DNA from: Sphingobacteriaceae bacterium
Lineage (GTDB): Bacteria > Bacteroidota > Bacteroidia > B-17B0 > Aurantibacillaceae
Assembly: GCA_947453445.1 (NCBI GenBank)
Contig: CANGGP010000033.1
Location: 1 to 37,011 of the forward strand
Direction of reading: 5' to 3'
DNA: 37,011 bases
Shown: piece by piece, positions 8,899 through 17,170 of the stretch
Layout: the number at the start of each line of letters is the position of its first letter
How positions within the stretch are numbered: position 1 is the stretch's first letter
Notes under the pieces: generated by a model
Databases searched by the model: none
Told to the model about the DNA's origin: nothing
The model's input: only the letters and a program-made list of their open reading frames with translations
Made by a program: the position numbers and the translations under genes

Positions 8899-10131
8899 AT
8901 GTCGTTCAAGCCTAAATTTTGGATTCAAATTTCTTTGATTAATTTATTGATCATTTCCGTTTTGGGTCTCTTAATGCGATACAAAATAGGATTTGATTTT
9001 CCTTATCTCAACCAAAGAAACATACTTCATGCCCATTCACATTTTGCCTTTGCCGGTTGGATTACGCATTCTATCTATATTTTATTGCTCCAATATATTG
9101 CAAGTGAAGTACCTTCTTTTAAGTTTAAAACCTACCGAATACTTTTATTGATTAATTTATTTTGTGCTTATGGCATGTTAATTTCTTTCTTTTTTACAGG
9201 TTATAGCTCAATATCAATAGTACTTTCGTCCTTAAGCATTTTTAATAATGCTTTTTTAATATTCTTTTTATTCAAAGATTTTAATCAAATTCAAAAGTCA
9301 GAAACACCTATCCCTTGGTTCAAAGCAGGCTTAGTATTTAATTTAGTTTCTTCTCTGGGAACATTTTATTTGGCTTATATGATGTCGTCCCGAAACTTTA
9401 ATGAAAACTTATACTTGGCTTCAGTGTACTTTTATCTACACTTTCAGTACAATGGGTTTTTTATTTTTAGTTGCATGGGTTTTGCGCTAAATTCTTTGAA
9501 GCTTTTTATTCCAAGCTTCCAAAACAACAGAATGATTTTTATATTGTTTTTCAGCGCATGTATACCGGCCTATTTTTTATCCACTTTATGGACTAAATTA
9601 CCGCAATGGTTGTATTTATTCATAGTATTGGCAGCAATCTCCCAATTACTGGCTTGGTTTATGTTAATCAAACAAATACACAAAGCGAACAAAAGTGGTA
9701 ATCAACTCTCAAAGTTTTCAAGATTTTTGCTTCTTTTTGTAGCCATTGCTTTTACAATAAAGTTATTCCTACAACTTGGTTCAACGATTCCTGAAATTAG
9801 TAAATTGGCTTTTGGCTTTAGGCCTGTTGTAATTGCCTATTTACATTTGGTATTACTCGCCATTGTTTCTGTATTTCTACTCAGTCAATTTTATCTTTTG
9901 CAGCTGATTAACCCCAATAAACAAAACAAAACTGCTTTAATGATTATTCTGTTCGGCATTTTTATGAATGAGGTGGTATTAGGCATTCAAGGTATTGCTT
10001 CTTTTAGTTACTTGCCAATTCCATACATTCATCACGCATTGCTTATCATAGCACTTATCATTTTTTTCGGACTGTGTTTTCTCAATTTCAATCATACAAA
10101 ATACCGGGAACTAAAAAAGGGTATTCAATAA
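8899..10131 (+). CDS. Polytopic membrane protein, possible haem-copper-oxidase-I-like
   Basis: This 410-residue protein is strongly hydrophobic with about 11-12 transmembrane helices. The second helix begins LHAHSHFAFAGWITH, and further intramembrane histidines occur in FYLHFQYNG, AYLHLVLL and YIHHALLI. The clustered helix-bound histidines and the overall shape resemble subunit-I-like members of the haem-copper oxidase superfamily, which in Bacteroidota often sit beside denitrification genes. The full copper-B ligand set cannot be confirmed by eye. The start codon lies 1 nt after the Crp/Fnr stop, so it is expected to share the FNR-like control. Roles in NO or N2O respiration or haem handling are inferred from this context. 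Confidence 0.7.
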   Translation: MSFKPKFWIQISLINLLIISVLGLLMRYKIGFDFPYLNQRNILHAHSHFAFAGWITHSIYILLLQYIASEVPSFKFKTYRILLLINLFCAYGMLISFFFTGYSSISIVLSSLSIFNNAFLIFFLFKDFNQIQKSETPIPWFKAGLVFNLVSSLGTFYLAYMMSSRNFNENLYLASVYFYLHFQYNGFFIFSCMGFALNSLKLFIPSFQNNRMIFILFFSACIPAYFLSTLWTKLPQWLYLFIVLAAISQLLAWFMLIKQIHKANKSGNQLSKFSRFLLLFVAIAFTIKLFLQLGSTIPEISKLAFGFRPVVIAYLHLVLLAIVSVFLLSQFYLLQLINPNKQNKTALMIILFGIFMNEVVLGIQGIASFSYLPIPYIHHALLIIALIIFFGLCFLNFNHTKYRELKKGIQ

Positions 10132-10169
10132 TCAGTTGTTTTTTTGAGCTTCCAGTATTTTTTGAATTT

Positions 10170-10183
10170 ATGACTTGAATCAT
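10170..10183 (+). promoter_or_regulatory. FNR-like operator (one mismatch) upstream of fasciclin gene
   Basis: ATGACT-TG-AATCAT differs at one position from the ATGATT-N2-AATCAT boxes elsewhere in this window. It ends 44 nt before the ATG, exactly the distance seen between the proximal nos box and the cytochrome c start. TATTTTTA (10206-10213, one mismatch to TAnnTTTG) begins 22 nt downstream; an exact match TATTTTTG at 10188-10195 is closer to the box. Confidence 0.5.
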
Positions 10184-10227
10184 ATTTTATTTTTGCCAAT
10201 GTATTTATTTTTACAAAAAGTTAATTT

Positions 10228-10794
10228 ATGAAAAAATCATACTATTTTTTAGTAATCTCAGTGTCACTGGCGCTGCTTTCTTGCGGTACAGGCCAACAAG
10301 CAAGCACTGAAAACACAAGCAATCAGGGTGAAGTTAAGAATGAAACCTCAACAGTTGGTCAATCAGGGGTTCAGGATGAAACATCCAAACCAAACATAGT
10401 TCAAACAGCAGTTGGTAGTAAAGACCATAGCACCTTAGTTGCTGCGGTTAAAGCAGCCGGCTTAGTAGATGCATTGAGTAATGCTGGTCCATTTACTGTA
10501 TTTGCGCCTACCAACGTTGCATTTGAAAAATTACCGGCAGGAACTGTAGAGGGATTGTTAAAACCCGAAAAATTATCGGATTTAAAGAATGTATTGGAAT
10601 ACCACACATATGTTGGTTCATTAAAAACTGATTATATGCAAGATGGTCAGGACTTTGAAATGGTTAATGGCGGCAAGGTGAAAATCACGATTAAAGATGG
10701 TAAAGTATTTGTGAACGGTTCGGAAATAATTGCTTCGATAGCAACTTCCAATGGCATGATTCACGTGATTAACGATGTGTTGCTGCCAAAATAA
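10228..10794 (+). CDS. Fasciclin-domain lipoprotein
   Basis: This 188-residue protein has a lipoprotein signal (LALLSC, Cys at residue 19), a Ser/Thr/Gln/Asn-rich spacer (about 20-55) and one fasciclin (FAS1) domain to the end. Typical FAS1 pieces are LVAAVKAAGLVDALS, GPFTVFAPTNVAFEKLP, LKNVLEYHTYVG and the closing GMIHVINDVLLPK. FAS1 domains mediate extracellular adhesion or binding. The protein should be membrane-anchored on the periplasmic or outer side. The gene converges on the nos operon and has an FNR-like box at the same spacing as nos, so it may be induced with it. Its link to N2O respiration is unknown. Confidence 0.9.
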   Translation: MKKSYYFLVISVSLALLSCGTGQQASTENTSNQGEVKNETSTVGQSGVQDETSKPNIVQTAVGSKDHSTLVAAVKAAGLVDALSNAGPFTVFAPTNVAFEKLPAGTVEGLLKPEKLSDLKNVLEYHTYVGSLKTDYMQDGQDFEMVNGGKVKITIKDGKVFVNGSEIIASIATSNGMIHVINDVLLPK

Positions 10795-10910
10795 AAATCA
10801 ATTCAATCAAACGAATGCGCTTAAAATTTGGCAGTGCATTAAAATTATTTTAGTTTTTTCTAAAACCGCATAATTACTATTTTCATTTTGATTCGGTTTA
10901 TGATTAAATA

Positions 10911-10937
10911 AAAGGCGACCAAAAGTCGCCTTTTTTT
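10911..10937 (+). terminator. Intrinsic terminator after fasciclin gene
   Basis: AAAGGCGAC (10911-10919) pairs with GTCGCCTTT (10925-10933) around CAAAA and is followed by a run of T. An A-rich left flank may let it act on the opposite strand too, ending the nos operon after the haemoglobin gene. Confidence 0.85.
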
Positions 10938-11004
10938 GCGCTAATTTATACAGCAATTAATGCGCCTATTCAAAATCCATATTATAAACAAAAAGACCTT
11001 TAGT

Positions 11005-11376
11005 TCATTTAAACATTTTAATTTGCATCACTGTACTAATGCTTTGCGCTCTTTGTTTGATGGTGTCTGCATTCTCTCCCTCGAATAATTCATCAACAGT
11101 ATCATTAAAAAGTTTATTCCACTGCACAAAATCCTTAACCGTAAAAGGATTTTTAAGATGTAATGCCAAATGCTGTTGCATAGGATTACCACTGTAGTGC
11201 CCGCTATAAAACAAAATATTATCCCAAAAATCATACATCACAGGCAAGTGCTTTTCCCAATTAACTTTTACAACGTCAAGAAAAAAATAACCAATGGTTT
11301 TATCTACTTTTACTTTTTCATAAAATTGATTGACAAGTTTTTCAATGTCCTTTCGGTTCTCAATATCTTTTTTCAT
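11005..11376 (-). CDS. Group 3 truncated haemoglobin
   Basis: This 123-residue single-domain globin has the usual length for group III truncated haemoglobins. Family signs are LVNQFYEKVKVDKTIGYFF near the start, HLPVMYDFWDNILFYSGHYSGNP in the middle (shown here as the region about 43-65), the proximal-histidine segment HLALHLKNPF, and VQWNKLFNDTVDELF. It would bind haem and diatomic gases in the cytoplasm. It starts 2 nt after the nosY stop and so is the last gene of the nos operon. NO or O2 scavenging during N2O respiration would fit; that role is inferred. No FNR-like box was seen directly in front, as expected for an internal operon gene. Confidence 0.9.
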   Translation of the reverse strand: MKKDIENRKDIEKLVNQFYEKVKVDKTIGYFFLDVVKVNWEKHLPVMYDFWDNILFYSGHYSGNPMQQHLALHLKNPFTVKDFVQWNKLFNDTVDELFEGENADTIKQRAQSISTVMQIKMFK

Positions 11377-11378
11377 GG

Positions 11379-12146
11379 CTATAAATCTCTTCGTTTAAAT
11401 TTTATAAGTGAAATAAGGAATGGCACAATGGTCCACAATAACAGGATAACAAAAACAATAGATATGGCGAGATTGGTACCAAAAAAATGTTTAAAAATGG
11501 CTCCTGTATAGCCCATCATGGCCGACACATCTAAGTGCATTAAAATTAAAATTCGTGATAAATCAATCGGATTTAATGCACTTAATACCACCATCAATTT
11601 TTCAATTGGGTAATCGGAAAACTGAAAAAGTAAAAATAAAACCATTCCATCAAATAGGAGTGCAAAAAATAACCAAAGCATAATGGCAATGCCAATTCCT
11701 TTTGCTTTATCACGGGTAAAAACAGAACTTAAAAAAGCCAAAGCCACAAAAATGGCCGTTATAAAAACGCCTACCAAAATCATGATTAATCCCACATCAA
11801 ATGGCGCATAAACAAGCAGGGGTAAACCGGCTCCAATCACAAACGACAATACAAATGAAAACACCAAGCCTATAAACAAACAAAACCAAATTTTTGTTCT
11901 TTTAATGGGTTGACTCAACATCAATTCGATAAATTCGGCGCTGTTGTATAAATAAATGCATGAAAAAATCACCGACACAAGTGGCACTGTTAATAAAATT
12001 ACATTCAATAAACTTAAAATTCCCTTGGTGCTATTGTCTTCAAGATTAAATACACTCCACGAAAGCACTGCCAGAATCAAAGTATAAAATAGAACAATTT
12101 TATTCCTTAAAATATCAAGAATGACAAATTTAACAATGCGGTTCAT
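11379..12146 (-). CDS. nosY: NosY, ABC transporter permease of the nos system
   Basis: This 255-residue membrane protein has about six transmembrane helices and the ABC-2-type permease layout seen in NosY. It pairs with NosF, whose gene overlaps its start by 4 nt (ATGA at 12143-12146). In studied nos systems, NosD, NosF and NosY together are needed to build the CuZ copper-sulfide centre of NosZ in the periplasm, with NosFY energising or delivering a sulfur species. Motifs such as SAEFIELMLSQPIKRTKIW near residues 70-88 match ABC-2 permeases. Assignment rests on both sequence type and operon position. Confidence 0.9.
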   Translation of the reverse strand: MNRIVKFVILDILRNKIVLFYTLILAVLSWSVFNLEDNSTKGILSLLNVILLTVPLVSVIFSCIYLYNSAEFIELMLSQPIKRTKIWFCLFIGLVFSFVLSFVIGAGLPLLVYAPFDVGLIMILVGVFITAIFVALAFLSSVFTRDKAKGIGIAIMLWLFFALLFDGMVLFLLFQFSDYPIEKLMVVLSALNPIDLSRILILMHLDVSAMMGYTGAIFKHFFGTNLAISIVFVILLLWTIVPFLISLIKFKRRDL

Positions 12147-12853
12147 GACTTGGTATTTTTTAAAATATTGGAAATTGCTTTTGAGATTTTTATTTCACCA
12201 GTTGATTGTAATAGTTCAACCACACTCAAATGAAATAAAACATTCCCTTCCTGCATAAAAATAATCTGTGTGATTAAATCGTCTAGTTCACTCAACAAAT
12301 GTGAAGTGATAAGAATTAATTTTCCTTTTTCCTTTTCTTCAATAATTTTTTCTTTCAAAGTTTCCGCTGCCAGCGGGTCGAGGCCTGCAGTTGGTTCATC
12401 GAGAATAAAAATAGCGGGATCAAATAAAAACGCTAAGCTTGCACTAACCTTTTGGGTGGTACCACCCGACAATGCATGCATGCGCTGTTGTAACATTCCT
12501 GGCAATAAAAACTTATTCATTAACGCCTCATCAGGCAACCTTTTGGTGCTCCGAATTTCTTTCATCATTTCGATAATTTGACCAATTGTCATATTATCCG
12601 GATAACGACCAATTTGAGGCATGTATCCGATTTGCTCACGGTATAAATTTGTTTTTTCAATATTGAACCCGTTTACCTTAATGCTTCCCTTAGTCGGAAT
12701 AACCATACCAAGGATGCTTTTAATCAGTGTGGTTTTTCCACAACCATTTGGTCCAATCAGGGCAATGCATTCACCTTGGTTTAAACTTAAATTAATGCCG
12801 TTGAGTGCCTTTAATTTTCCAAATTGTTTATGCAAATTGTTAATTTCAATCAT
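12143..12853 (-). CDS. nosF: NosF, ABC transporter ATP-binding protein
   Basis: This 236-residue ABC ATPase is complete. The Walker A is GPNGCGKTT (34-42), the Q-loop is near YMPQ (77-80), the signature is LSGGTTQK (128-135, a variant of LSGGQ typical of NosF-like ATPases), the Walker B is IFILDEP (148-154), and the H-loop is in ITSHLLSEL. It powers NosY for assembly of the copper-sulfide site of N2O reductase. It overlaps nosD upstream (ATGA at 12850-12853) and nosY downstream by 4 nt each, so translation is probably coupled. Confidence 0.93.
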   Translation of the reverse strand: MIEINNLHKQFGKLKALNGINLSLNQGECIALIGPNGCGKTTLIKSILGMVIPTKGSIKVNGFNIEKTNLYREQIGYMPQIGRYPDNMTIGQIIEMMKEIRSTKRLPDEALMNKFLLPGMLQQRMHALSGGTTQKVSASLAFLFDPAIFILDEPTAGLDPLAAETLKEKIIEEKEKGKLILITSHLLSELDDLITQIIFMQEGNVLFHLSVVELLQSTGEIKISKAISNILKNTKS

Positions 12854-14085
12854 AAATTAAGGGCCTTCATAAGTGGTAGGTGATCTATAAAATTATCCGG
12901 CGTTAAACTTGGAATTATTTTTTCTGACTTATCAAGCAATGACACCATAAAACTTCTAAACAATAACATGGCAGGCGGATTTTTTTCTACAATAACCGAA
13001 AATAAACTTAAAGGATGATAAGGAACATCACCAATGGCGTCTTTGTTTAAATCGTATCCTTCATATTTATCCCAGTAATTTGCATTAAACGAATTTAAAA
13101 CCAAACTGCCATTGGTACTAACATCGAAAGTGTTTGACAAAAAATTATTGGCGGTTATTTCATTGTCCATACAGCTGGCTTGAATTTTCATAGCCCATCC
13201 GTTTAATTCAAACGTGTTTTTTTCAAGTTTAATTCTGTTTGTCCCTTCCATATAAATTCCAGTTGTGTTTCTTTTGAATGTGTTGCCCACAATATAACTA
13301 TCCGAAATTTCCTTCAACATCAATCCATATGCGGCATCGCCCCAGTTTTCTTCAAACCTATTGTTGAACATTTTTACTTTTTGGGTAAACATAACTGCAA
13401 CGCCAGCGCCATTGTTTTTAAACACATTCGATATGTAAGCATCGTTGTTTGAAAACATAAAATGCAACCCGTAGCGAATATTTTTTGCAGATCGATTTCG
13501 CCATATCACCGAATTCGTCACAAATTCAAAATAAATACCATCGCGGTGCCCGCTTACCTCATTGCCTTCAATCACCAAACTATCGCTTTTCCAGCAATGG
13601 ATACCATTTCCAATTTGTTGTTCTGCTTCGCCGTATGCAACTATCCTATTGTCTTTGATTAAACACTTTTTACAGTACTGTAAATAAATACCAAAAAAAT
13701 TATCATCCAATACATTTTGAATAATTGTAACATGTTGACTATCGTACACTTTTATTCCGCAGGGATCATTTAAGGTTGCAAACCCAGAATGCTGAATTTT
13801 AAAGCCCTTCACCAATACATTACATGCCTTGATAGATAGAACTTCAAATTTTTTTTGGCCATCCAATACAGGCAAATTTTCGCCAATTAAACTAATGGAA
13901 TGATCAATCACTAAGTTGCCTTCTTGATAAATGCCTGCTTCAACTATAATGCTATCACCATTTTTACAATGCGTTAAGGCCGTTTTAATGCACTTAATTT
14001 TGTGGTGTTTGCCAACATGAATCTTTTCTGCAAAAAAGGATGCCGTACTTAGCAAAAAAATGGCTATCAGAATCCGAGACATCAT
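12850..14085 (-). CDS. nosD: NosD, periplasmic beta-helix maturation protein
   Basis: This 411-residue protein has a signal peptide (ILIAIFLLSTASFF) and a right-handed parallel beta-helix of CASH type through about residues 30-340. The repeats are clear as asparagine-rich turns such as IEGNEVSGHRDGIYFEF, YISNVFKNNGAGVAVMF and YIVGNTFKRNTTGIYMEG. NosD works with NosF and NosY in forming the CuZ site of NosZ. The length fits NosD proteins. The start overlaps the nosL stop by 4 nt, and two adjacent ATGs (14085, 14082) are possible starts. There is a short unstructured tail after the helix. Confidence 0.92.
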   Translation of the reverse strand: MMSRILIAIFLLSTASFFAEKIHVGKHHKIKCIKTALTHCKNGDSIIVEAGIYQEGNLVIDHSISLIGENLPVLDGQKKFEVLSIKACNVLVKGFKIQHSGFATLNDPCGIKVYDSQHVTIIQNVLDDNFFGIYLQYCKKCLIKDNRIVAYGEAEQQIGNGIHCWKSDSLVIEGNEVSGHRDGIYFEFVTNSVIWRNRSAKNIRYGLHFMFSNNDAYISNVFKNNGAGVAVMFTQKVKMFNNRFEENWGDAAYGLMLKEISDSYIVGNTFKRNTTGIYMEGTNRIKLEKNTFELNGWAMKIQASCMDNEITANNFLSNTFDVSTNGSLVLNSFNANYWDKYEGYDLNKDAIGDVPYHPLSLFSVIVEKNPPAMLLFRSFMVSLLDKSEKIIPSLTPDNFIDHLPLMKALNL

Positions 14086-14531
14086 TGTTCCTGTTCAATC
14101 TCTTCCCAAACGAACATGCTTGCGCGCCAATATTCCAAATAAGCATTCGCGCTATCTTTATTTGTAAAAGCGGCAATGTTTCCACCCATGGGGCTGCCCA
14201 CAACATCACCTTTTACAAAAAACAAATTTTTTGCCTTTGCAAAATCATGTGGATAAAGGAAATCTTTGACATAGAACGCCGCTTGGTTTAATTTATCCTT
14301 TTGTTCATTGTGATAAGAAATTAAACAAGCCATGTCGTCAAACTTAAATACTTTACCCTTTTGGCTCACAATTTCACAGGCGAAACGTTTATCGGATATA
14401 CTCATTTTACAATTAAAGCATGCGTCTTTATTAAATTGAATTACTTCAGGTCCAGCTTCTCCACATGAAGTTAGCATAGTGAATAAAATAAAAAAGTTGG
14501 ATGCATAAAAGTATTTCAATATCCTACTCAT
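14082..14531 (-). CDS. nosL: NosL, copper-binding lipoprotein
   Basis: This 149-residue NosL-family lipoprotein has the lipobox LTSC with Cys23. The copper-handling region includes DACFNCKMSI (Cys38 and Cys41), followed by FKFDDMACLISYH and a C-terminal stretch with VVGSPMGGNIAAF. NosL is thought to deliver Cu(I) to apo-NosZ at the outer face of the cytoplasmic membrane or in the periplasm. It sits between the membrane protein gene upstream and nosD downstream, overlapping both by 4 nt (ATGA), which implies coupled translation within the nos operon. Confidence 0.93.
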   Translation of the reverse strand: MSRILKYFYASNFFILFTMLTSCGEAGPEVIQFNKDACFNCKMSISDKRFACEIVSQKGKVFKFDDMACLISYHNEQKDKLNQAAFYVKDFLYPHDFAKAKNLFFVKGDVVGSPMGGNIAAFTNKDSANAYLEYWRASMFVWEEIEQEQ

Positions 14532-15103
14532 GATGAAAATTTGTATTCTTTAATTACAGCTATCAACATACATAAACCACTGCCTATAAACAGCCAACCG
14601 CCAATATCAGGAATTGAATAAGCACCAAAATTGAGTAATTGTTTAAACCCTATTAATGGTGGTTGATATGCCATGTCTGGTATTATAATCGCAGCATGCG
14701 GATTTAAATCATGGCCATAATTGTATTCCCATCGCCAAAAATCGAACATGGCCACTACGCCAAATAAAACAAAAGTAAAGAGGAGTGCGTACAAAAGTTT
14801 TTTCTTACCCAAAACAGCCGTAATGATGGCAAATAAAGCGAAGAAAAAAATGATAAACCTTAAAATCGAGAACTCAACAAAATCAACAGTGTGCAAAGTT
14901 TTCATGCCTATGTAATGATTTAATCCATTGATAATTTCAACATCGCCGCCCAATTTATCGGCGTAAATTTTTAAGTTTAATCCCTCGGGGTATTGCGGAG
15001 CATCGAGATCAATTTGCCAAATTGGTGTAAACGCCGAACACACCAGTAAAGCAGATGATAAAATCAAAAGTATTTTTGACAATCCCGATAGTTTATTTTT
15101 CAT
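14528..15103 (-). CDS. nos-operon membrane protein, function unknown
   Basis: This 191-residue protein has about four transmembrane helices (near 10-30, 80-100, 105-125 and 160-182). A periplasmic loop after the first helix carries WQIDLDAPQYPEGLNLKIYA and INGLNHYIGM, and a second loop carries FWRWEYNYGHDL. Proteins of this type are regularly found between nosZ and nosL in clade II clusters; I do not know a proven function. The conserved His, Trp and Met-containing loops could bind copper or contact NosZ or NosL, but this is inference. It overlaps nosL by 4 nt and follows the terminator hairpin behind nosZ. Confidence 0.8.
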   Translation of the reverse strand: MKNKLSGLSKILLILSSALLVCSAFTPIWQIDLDAPQYPEGLNLKIYADKLGGDVEIINGLNHYIGMKTLHTVDFVEFSILRFIIFFFALFAIITAVLGKKKLLYALLFTFVLFGVVAMFDFWRWEYNYGHDLNPHAAIIIPDMAYQPPLIGFKQLLNFGAYSIPDIGGWLFIGSGLCMLIAVIKEYKFSS

Positions 15104-15124
15104 ATCTATCTTTTTAAAGAAAAA

Positions 15125-15155
15125 AAAGAGCAGTCATTACCAATCACTGCTCTTT
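15125..15155 (-). terminator. Intrinsic terminator between nosZ and accessory genes
   Basis: On the minus strand a 10-bp stem (arms 15146-15155 and 15125-15134, AAAGAGCAGT) with an 11-nt loop is followed directly by a run of T. It sits in the 70-nt gap between the nosZ stop and the membrane protein start. No promoter word is visible after it, so the downstream genes probably depend on read-through, giving more nosZ than accessory mRNA. Confidence 0.8.
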
Positions 15156-15173
15156 AATTTCAAGTTTCAGTTT

Positions 15174-17165
15174 TTATTTAGAACCGACTTCATTGGCTTT
15201 AGGCAGGTTGGTTCCTAAACTCCAAACCAAAGGAACATTACTACCTGAAGGCGATACACGAACATAACCTTGCATTTCTTGATGCAGTGCACTGCAAAAG
15301 TCAGTACAATAAATTGGTGTAATACCTACTCTATCCGGCACCCATTTTAAGGTGGTAGTTTCGCCCGGCATAATTAATAATTCGGCATTAACGGCCCCTT
15401 TCACTGCAAATCCATGGGGTACATCCCAATCTTGCTCTAAATTAGTGATGTGAAAATATACCTCATCACCCATTTTAATGCCTTCAATATTATCCGGTGC
15501 AAAGTGCGAGCGAACGCAAGTCATATATACATGCACCTGATTACCTTCTCTAACTACTTTGGCTTCTTGTTCACCTTTTGTCACATACTTGTGTTTATTG
15601 TCTTCAATTTTATAAATCTTTTGTGAATTCTTCTGAATTTTTTCCGCCAAAACTGCTTGCGCATAGTGTGGTTCACCAATGGTTGGGAAATCGAGAATCA
15701 TTTCCATTTTGTCGCCGCTGATGTCATATAACTGAGCACTTTGGGCTAACTCAGGACCAGTTGGCAAAAAACGATCCTTTGTAATTTTATTGTAAGCAAT
15801 TAAGTATTTACCGGTTGGATGCTTTGAATCTCCTTCTACAACGCACAAATGCCCAACAGAATAAAAGGTTGGTACACGGTCGAGTACTTTTAAATCTTTG
15901 ACGTTCCATTTTACAACCTCAGAAGATACGAAGAACGACGTGTATGCATTGCCATTTGAATCGAATTCAGTGTGTAAAGGTCCTAAGCCCGGTTTTTTTA
16001 CTTCCCCGTATAAAGCGGCTTCGTATTTTATAATTGGTAATCCGTCGAAAGCACCATCAAAAGCTTTTGCTTCGATGGCCTTTATCATTTTACTAAAACT
16101 AAATACCGGAATTAAGGCTGCAAGTTTTCCGCTACCAACAATGTACTCACCACTTGGATCAACATCACAACCATGGGGTGATTTTGGACAAGGCATCATG
16201 TAACAGATATCAGGAAAATCTTTAACGTTAAGCACGGTTACTTCATTTCTAATTTCGGAAGTGGCACTGTGTGTTGATTCGTTGTATTTATTGTGTGCGT
16301 ATTTTGCATTCACTTTTCTGCCTTTACCTGCTTTGATATATTCTTCCGCTTTTTTCCAATTCACTGCCATAATAAAATCCTTGTCTTTTTGCGAAGCATT
16401 TACTTCTAACAAAGTATTGGCTTGTTCGGTGTTATAACATGAAAAGAAAAACCAACCATGTGACACGCCTTTTCCGGCTCTACTTAAATCAAAATTAACC
16501 CCCGGACACTCCAATTGAAAAGCAATATCTAGTTTACCATCTTCTTTACCCACACTAATAAAACTCAAATAGCCTTTGAAGTTTTGTTTGTAAGTGTTAA
16601 TCGGCACATCACCGTTAACATTATCAGGAGGAACACTAAAGCGTGTACCTGCAACCACATATTCGGTGTTTTCAGTTAAAAAAGGAGAAGAGTGATTACC
16701 GGCGCTATTTGGCAATTCAATTATTTCTTCAGTTTTGTATGTTTTTAAACTGATGCGGGCCACACGGGGTGTGTTATTGGCATTTCCAAATACCCAGCGT
16801 CCGTCAGCATCGCCATTTGTTTTTGATAGTTGAACATGGTGTAAATCATCCCACGGCACAAAACCATGCGAAGTGTTTAACATGGGTTTTGTTTCTTCGC
16901 TATAACCCCATCCTTTTTCAGGATCCACCGAAAAAACAGGAATTACGCGAAACAAACGCCCACTTGGAATACCGTAAACCGACATTTGGCCGCTAAAACC
17001 GCCACTAACAAAATTGTACACCTCGTCATATTTTCCGGGCGCCACATAAGCTTTAATTGATGCATTACCCGTTACCGCATTACTGGCATTGTGGGGTTTG
17101 CAAGATTCTAAGGCAGCAGCGATAAGTGTACCGCCCACAACCAATGTAATGATATTTTTTTTCAT
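15174..17165 (-). CDS. nosZ: Nitrous-oxide reductase NosZ, clade II
   Basis: This 663-residue enzyme reduces N2O to N2. The N-terminal seven-bladed propeller binds the CuZ cluster: His109-His110 lie in DDLHHVQL, and more ligand histidines lie in NHSSPF, CPKSPHGCDVDPSG and GLGPLHTEF. The C-terminal cupredoxin domain has the CuA motif YCTDFCSALHQEM (Cys620, Cys624, His628, Met631). The signal lacks a twin-arginine motif and is of the Sec kind, marking clade II. It ends in LESC (Cys22), a near-lipobox with Glu at -2, so the enzyme may be lipid-anchored. It is preceded by a cytochrome c gene 5 nt upstream and followed by a terminator. No nitrite or NO reductase gene is in the window. Confidence 0.98.
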   Translation of the reverse strand: MKKNIITLVVGGTLIAAALESCKPHNASNAVTGNASIKAYVAPGKYDEVYNFVSGGFSGQMSVYGIPSGRLFRVIPVFSVDPEKGWGYSEETKPMLNTSHGFVPWDDLHHVQLSKTNGDADGRWVFGNANNTPRVARISLKTYKTEEIIELPNSAGNHSSPFLTENTEYVVAGTRFSVPPDNVNGDVPINTYKQNFKGYLSFISVGKEDGKLDIAFQLECPGVNFDLSRAGKGVSHGWFFFSCYNTEQANTLLEVNASQKDKDFIMAVNWKKAEEYIKAGKGRKVNAKYAHNKYNESTHSATSEIRNEVTVLNVKDFPDICYMMPCPKSPHGCDVDPSGEYIVGSGKLAALIPVFSFSKMIKAIEAKAFDGAFDGLPIIKYEAALYGEVKKPGLGPLHTEFDSNGNAYTSFFVSSEVVKWNVKDLKVLDRVPTFYSVGHLCVVEGDSKHPTGKYLIAYNKITKDRFLPTGPELAQSAQLYDISGDKMEMILDFPTIGEPHYAQAVLAEKIQKNSQKIYKIEDNKHKYVTKGEQEAKVVREGNQVHVYMTCVRSHFAPDNIEGIKMGDEVYFHITNLEQDWDVPHGFAVKGAVNAELLIMPGETTTLKWVPDRVGITPIYCTDFCSALHQEMQGYVRVSPSGSNVPLVWSLGTNLPKANEVGSK

Positions 17166-17170
17166 ATTTT

